The translations under genes and the position numbers were made by a program. DNA of 7,675 bases from Pseudomonadota bacterium (GTDB taxonomy: Bacteria; Pseudomonadota; Alphaproteobacteria; Rhizobiales; Kaistiaceae), in assembly GCA_023433185.1 (NCBI GenBank), contig JAEZEN010000379.1, positions 1 to 7,675 of the forward strand, given 5' to 3'. The stretch's first letter is position 1, and each line of letters starts with the position of its first letter. Positions 5,832 through 7,675 of the stretch are shown piece after piece. Below the pieces are notes generated by a model. That model saw nothing but the letters and a program-made list of their open reading frames with translations. It was not told the origin of the DNA and did not search any database.

Positions 5832-6445
5832 TTCGGCAGTCTCGCGGCAGCGAACAGGGCGAAAGCCAGCGCCCGGTGGGACATCGACTGCTTCAGCGCG
5901 GGGTCCATCTCGCCGAACGTCCTGTCGTGGCCCTCCGGAACGAACATCGGATCGTAGCCGAAGCCGCCGCTTCCCCGGGGCGGATAGATCAGGGTGCCGT
6001 GAACCTCGCCGCGGAAGAGGTCGTGGCCGCCGTCGGGAAAGGCCAGCGCCAGCACGGCGACGAAATGCGCGCGCCTCGCGTCGGGACTGGTCGCGCCGAG
6101 CGCGGCGAGCGTCTCCTCGACGCGCCCCATGGCCGCGGCGAAGTCCTTCTCCGGGCCGGCCCAGCGTGCCGAGTAGATCCCGGGAGCGCCGCCCAGTGCA
6201 TCGACCGCGAGGCCGGAATCGTCGGCCAGCGCAGGCAGGCCCGAGGCCGCGGCGGCGGCCTCGGCCTTGAGGAGTGCGTTGGCTTCGAAGGTGTCGCCGG
6301 TCTCCTCCGGCTCGGGCAGGCCGAGCGCGCCGGCCGAAACCACCGACATGCCGAACGGGGCGACGAGGACCTCGATCTCGCGGAGCTTGCCGGGATTGTG
6401 GGTGGCGACCACCAGCCGCTCTCCGGGGACGAGGGAGCGGGGCAT
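5828..6445 (-). CDS. rdgB: RdgB/HAM1 non-canonical purine NTP pyrophosphatase
   Basis: The enzyme hydrolyses XTP, dITP and ITP to the monophosphate and pyrophosphate, keeping deaminated purines out of DNA and RNA. The 205-residue length is usual. Motifs in order: THNPGK (15-20, the TxxNxxK triphosphate site), LADDSGL (73-79, with the catalytic and Mg-binding acidic residues), GFGYDPMF (161-168, base recognition) and SHRALA (189-194). The ATG at 6445 has a GGGAGA ribosome site just upstream. It lies 18 bp after the rph stop and overlaps hemW by ATGA, so it is in the middle of one operon. Nothing unusual was seen. Confidence 0.97.
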   Translation of the reverse strand: MPRSLVPGERLVVATHNPGKLREIEVLVAPFGMSVVSAGALGLPEPEETGDTFEANALLKAEAAAAASGLPALADDSGLAVDALGGAPGIYSARWAGPEKDFAAAMGRVEETLAALGATSPDARRAHFVAVLALAFPDGGHDLFRGEVHGTLIYPPRGSGGFGYDPMFVPEGHDRTFGEMDPALKQSMSHRALAFALFAAARLPK

Positions 6446-6463
6446 CGTTCGTCTCCCGCGCCC

Positions 6464-7177
6464 CTAGAGGATCGCGAGCTTCTGCAGCTCGACGAGCTGC
6501 CCGATCCCGCCCTTGGCGAGGGACAGCAGCGCCTGCAGTTCCGCTTCGCTGAACGGCGTGCCCTCGGCGGTGCCCTGAATCTCGACAATGCCGCCGGAGC
6601 CGGTCATGACGAAATTGGCATCGGTTTCGGCTTCGCTGTCCTCAAGGTAGTCGAGATCGAGAACCGGCGCGCCGCGGAAGATGCCGCAGGATACGGCCGC
6701 GACATGGTCGCGCAGCACCGTCTTCGGCACCATGTCGCGCGCGGTCATCCAGGCGATGCAGTCACGGAGCGCGACCCAGCCGCCGGTGATCGCGGCGGTA
6801 CGGGTGCCGCCGTCGGCCTGGAGCACGTCGCAATCGACGACGATCTGACGTTCGCCGAGCGCCCCGAGATCCACCACCGCGCGGAGCGAGCGGCCGATGA
6901 GGCGCTGGATCTCCAGCGTCCGGCCGCCCTGCTTGCCGGACGCCGCCTCGCGGCGCGTGCGTTCGTGGGTGGCACGGGGCAGCATGCCGTACTCGGCCGT
7001 CACCCACCCCTTGCCAGTGTTACGCAGGAAGGGCGGCACCTTCTCCTCGAGGCTGGCCGTGCACAGGACATGGGTGTCGCCGAACTTGACCAGGCAGGAG
7101 CCCTCGGCGTGCTTGGAGACGCCGCGTTCGAAGGACACGGCTCTCATCTCGTCGGGCTGGCGCTTCGAGGGACGCAT
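6464..7177 (-). CDS. rph: RNase PH, tRNA 3'-end phosphorolytic exonuclease
   Basis: The enzyme removes extra nucleotides from tRNA 3' ends with phosphate as attacking group, working as a hexamer. The 237-residue length from ATG at 7177 matches the family; longer upstream readings in the same frame run into the hrcA promoter and coding region and are rejected. Conserved parts visible: [12 protein letters not shown] start, [16 protein letters not shown] (55-70), [17 protein letters not shown] (84-100, containing Arg86), the phosphate-site segment [12 protein letters not shown] (121-132), and [18 protein letters not shown] (173-190) with Asp180 and Asp186 at the family's catalytic positions. It is intact, unlike the frameshifted copy in common E. 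coli K-12 strains. The ribosome site AAGGCGAG lies at 7185-7192 on the minus strand. It is the first gene of the operon and divergent from hrcA. Confidence 0.97.
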   Translation of the reverse strand: MRPSKRQPDEMRAVSFERGVSKHAEGSCLVKFGDTHVLCTASLEEKVPPFLRNTGKGWVTAEYGMLPRATHERTRREAASGKQGGRTLEIQRLIGRSLRAVVDLGALGERQIVVDCDVLQADGGTRTAAITGGWVALRDCIAWMTARDMVPKTVLRDHVAAVSCGIFRGAPVLDLDYLEDSEAETDANFVMTGSGGIVEIQGTAEGTPFSEAELQALLSLAKGGIGQLVELQKLAIL

Positions 7178-7208
7178 GGGGTGACTCGCCTTGATCGGAA
7201 GGCGGCCT

Positions 7209-7236
7209 TGTATCCGCTCGCGCCGGTGGGCGCAAA
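7209..7236 (-). promoter_or_regulatory. Weak candidate promoter for the rph operon
   Basis: On the minus strand, TTTGCG (7231-7236) and GATACA (7209-7214) are 16 bases apart, giving a start about 25-30 bases before the rph ATG. Each hexamer matches the sigma-70 consensus at only 3 of 6 positions, so this is tentative. Confidence 0.25.
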
Positions 7237-7251
7237 GGCCAATTGGGCGAG

Positions 7252-7279
7252 TTGCAGCGATGCAGCGCGTCCCTATATC
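7252..7279 (+). promoter_or_regulatory. Candidate hrcA promoter giving a very short leader
   Basis: TTGCAG (7252-7257), a 16-base spacer and TATATC (7274-7279) form a good sigma-70-like promoter. The expected transcript start is near 7285-7287, only 2-4 bases before the hrcA ATG at 7289. No Shine-Dalgarno sequence is visible upstream of that ATG, in agreement with a leaderless or nearly leaderless message. No CIRCE inverted repeat (TTAGCACTC-N9-GAGTGCTAA) is present. Confidence 0.5.
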
Positions 7280-7288
7280 CTTGCCGCA

Positions 7289-7675
7289 ATGACAAGACCC
7301 ATCACGGACTCGACCCTGCAGGCCCTGGATGCACGCTCGCGCGACATCTTCAGGGCGATCGTCGACAGCTATCTGCGGGACGGCGAGCCGCTTGGTTCGC
7401 GCAACCTGTCGCGCATGCTGCCGGCCTCGCTGTCGCCGGCCACGGTGCGCAACGTTATGAGCGACCTGGAGCAGCTCGGGCTGATCTATGCGCCGCACGT
7501 CTCGGCCGGGCGGCTGCCGACGCAGCAGGGACTGCGCTTCTTCGTGGACTCCTTCATGGAGGTCGGCGACCTTTCGGACGAGGAACGGCAGGCGATCGAG
7601 GCGCAGGTGAAGGCCTCCGGAAGCGGCGCGACGCTGGAGCAGATGCTGACCGAGGCGACGCAGATGCTGTCGGGC
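7289..7675 (+). CDS. hrcA: HrcA heat-shock repressor, N-terminal part (3' end outside window)
   Basis: The frame from ATG at 7289 stays open for 129 codons to the end of the window. Residues 17-75 form the winged-helix DNA-binding domain typical of Hrc[21 protein letters not shown], then [20 protein letters not shown] with the recognition helix, then [20 protein letters not shown], the strongly conserved wing segment. [11 protein letters not shown] follows, then the start of the GAF-like domain. HrcA binds CIRCE elements upstream of groESL and other chaperone genes and is kept active by GroEL. It is divergent from the rph operon, an arrangement I recall as common in alphaproteobacteria, where grpE usually follows hrcA; that gene would lie outside the window. 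Confidence 0.96.
   Translation, partial: MTRPITDSTLQALDARSRDIFRAIVDSYLRDGEPLGSRNLSRMLPASLSPATVRNVMSDLEQLGLIYAPHVSAGRLPTQQGLRFFVDSFMEVGDLSDEERQAIEAQVKASGSGATLEQMLTEATQMLSG

Noticed and set aside
4773..5957. 394-residue plus-strand frame opposite hemW
   Set aside because: Antisense shadow of hemW, whose Cys cluster and HNxxYW motif are unambiguous.
7178..7288. CIRCE operator upstream of hrcA
   Set aside because: No TTAGCACTC / GAGTGCTAA arms or close variants were found in the gap.
7178..7498. N-terminal extension of RNase PH to 7498
   Set aside because: RNase PH normally begins with MRPS as at 7177; the extension lies opposite the hrcA promoter and coding sequence.

Overview
The window is high-GC bacterial DNA with dense, mostly overlapping genes. 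Most likely it comes from an alphaproteobacterium of the Hyphomicrobiales type. This is an inference from codon bias, from the divergent hrcA / rph-rdgB-hemW block, and from a DUF2092 periplasmic protein; there is no rRNA here to fix the taxon. No tRNA, rRNA, CRISPR array, insertion sequence or phage gene was seen, and no gene-free stretch exceeds 300 bases.

Layout from left to right. Positions 2-787 (+) hold the 3' end of a HEAT/TPR repeat protein that starts outside the window. Positions 924-2020 (+) hold a two-gene coupled unit for the cell envelope: an exported DUF2092 protein and a small exported protein rich in Tyr and Gly with two Cys. Positions 2030-4251 hold the most unusual part: an ATP-grasp enzyme (-) and, divergent from it across an 88-bp promoter region, a 61-residue peptide gene (+) followed after 22 bp by an HExxH protein of the peptide-modifying (alpha-ketoglutarate HExxH, TIGR04267-like) type. 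The peptide has a charge-balanced N-terminal half and a strongly basic C-terminal half made of three tandem 10-residue units. That is the layout of a RiPP precursor with a leader and repeated cores. I propose that 2030-4251 is a compact, possibly undescribed RiPP-like system: precursor, putative peptide hydroxylase and putative ATP-dependent ligase.

Positions 4258-7177 (-) form a housekeeping operon, transcribed in the order rph, rdgB, hemW and a four-helix membrane protein; the last three are joined by ATGA start/stop overlaps. RNase PH trims tRNA 3' ends, RdgB removes non-canonical purine triphosphates, and HemW is a radical-SAM-type heme protein. Positions 7289-7675 (+) hold the 5' part of hrcA, the heat-shock repressor gene, divergent from rph and apparently with almost no 5' leader.

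The housekeeping calls rest on clear family motifs. The RiPP interpretation is inference from gene architecture and motifs and is untested; the link of the ATP-grasp gene to the other two is its weakest part.
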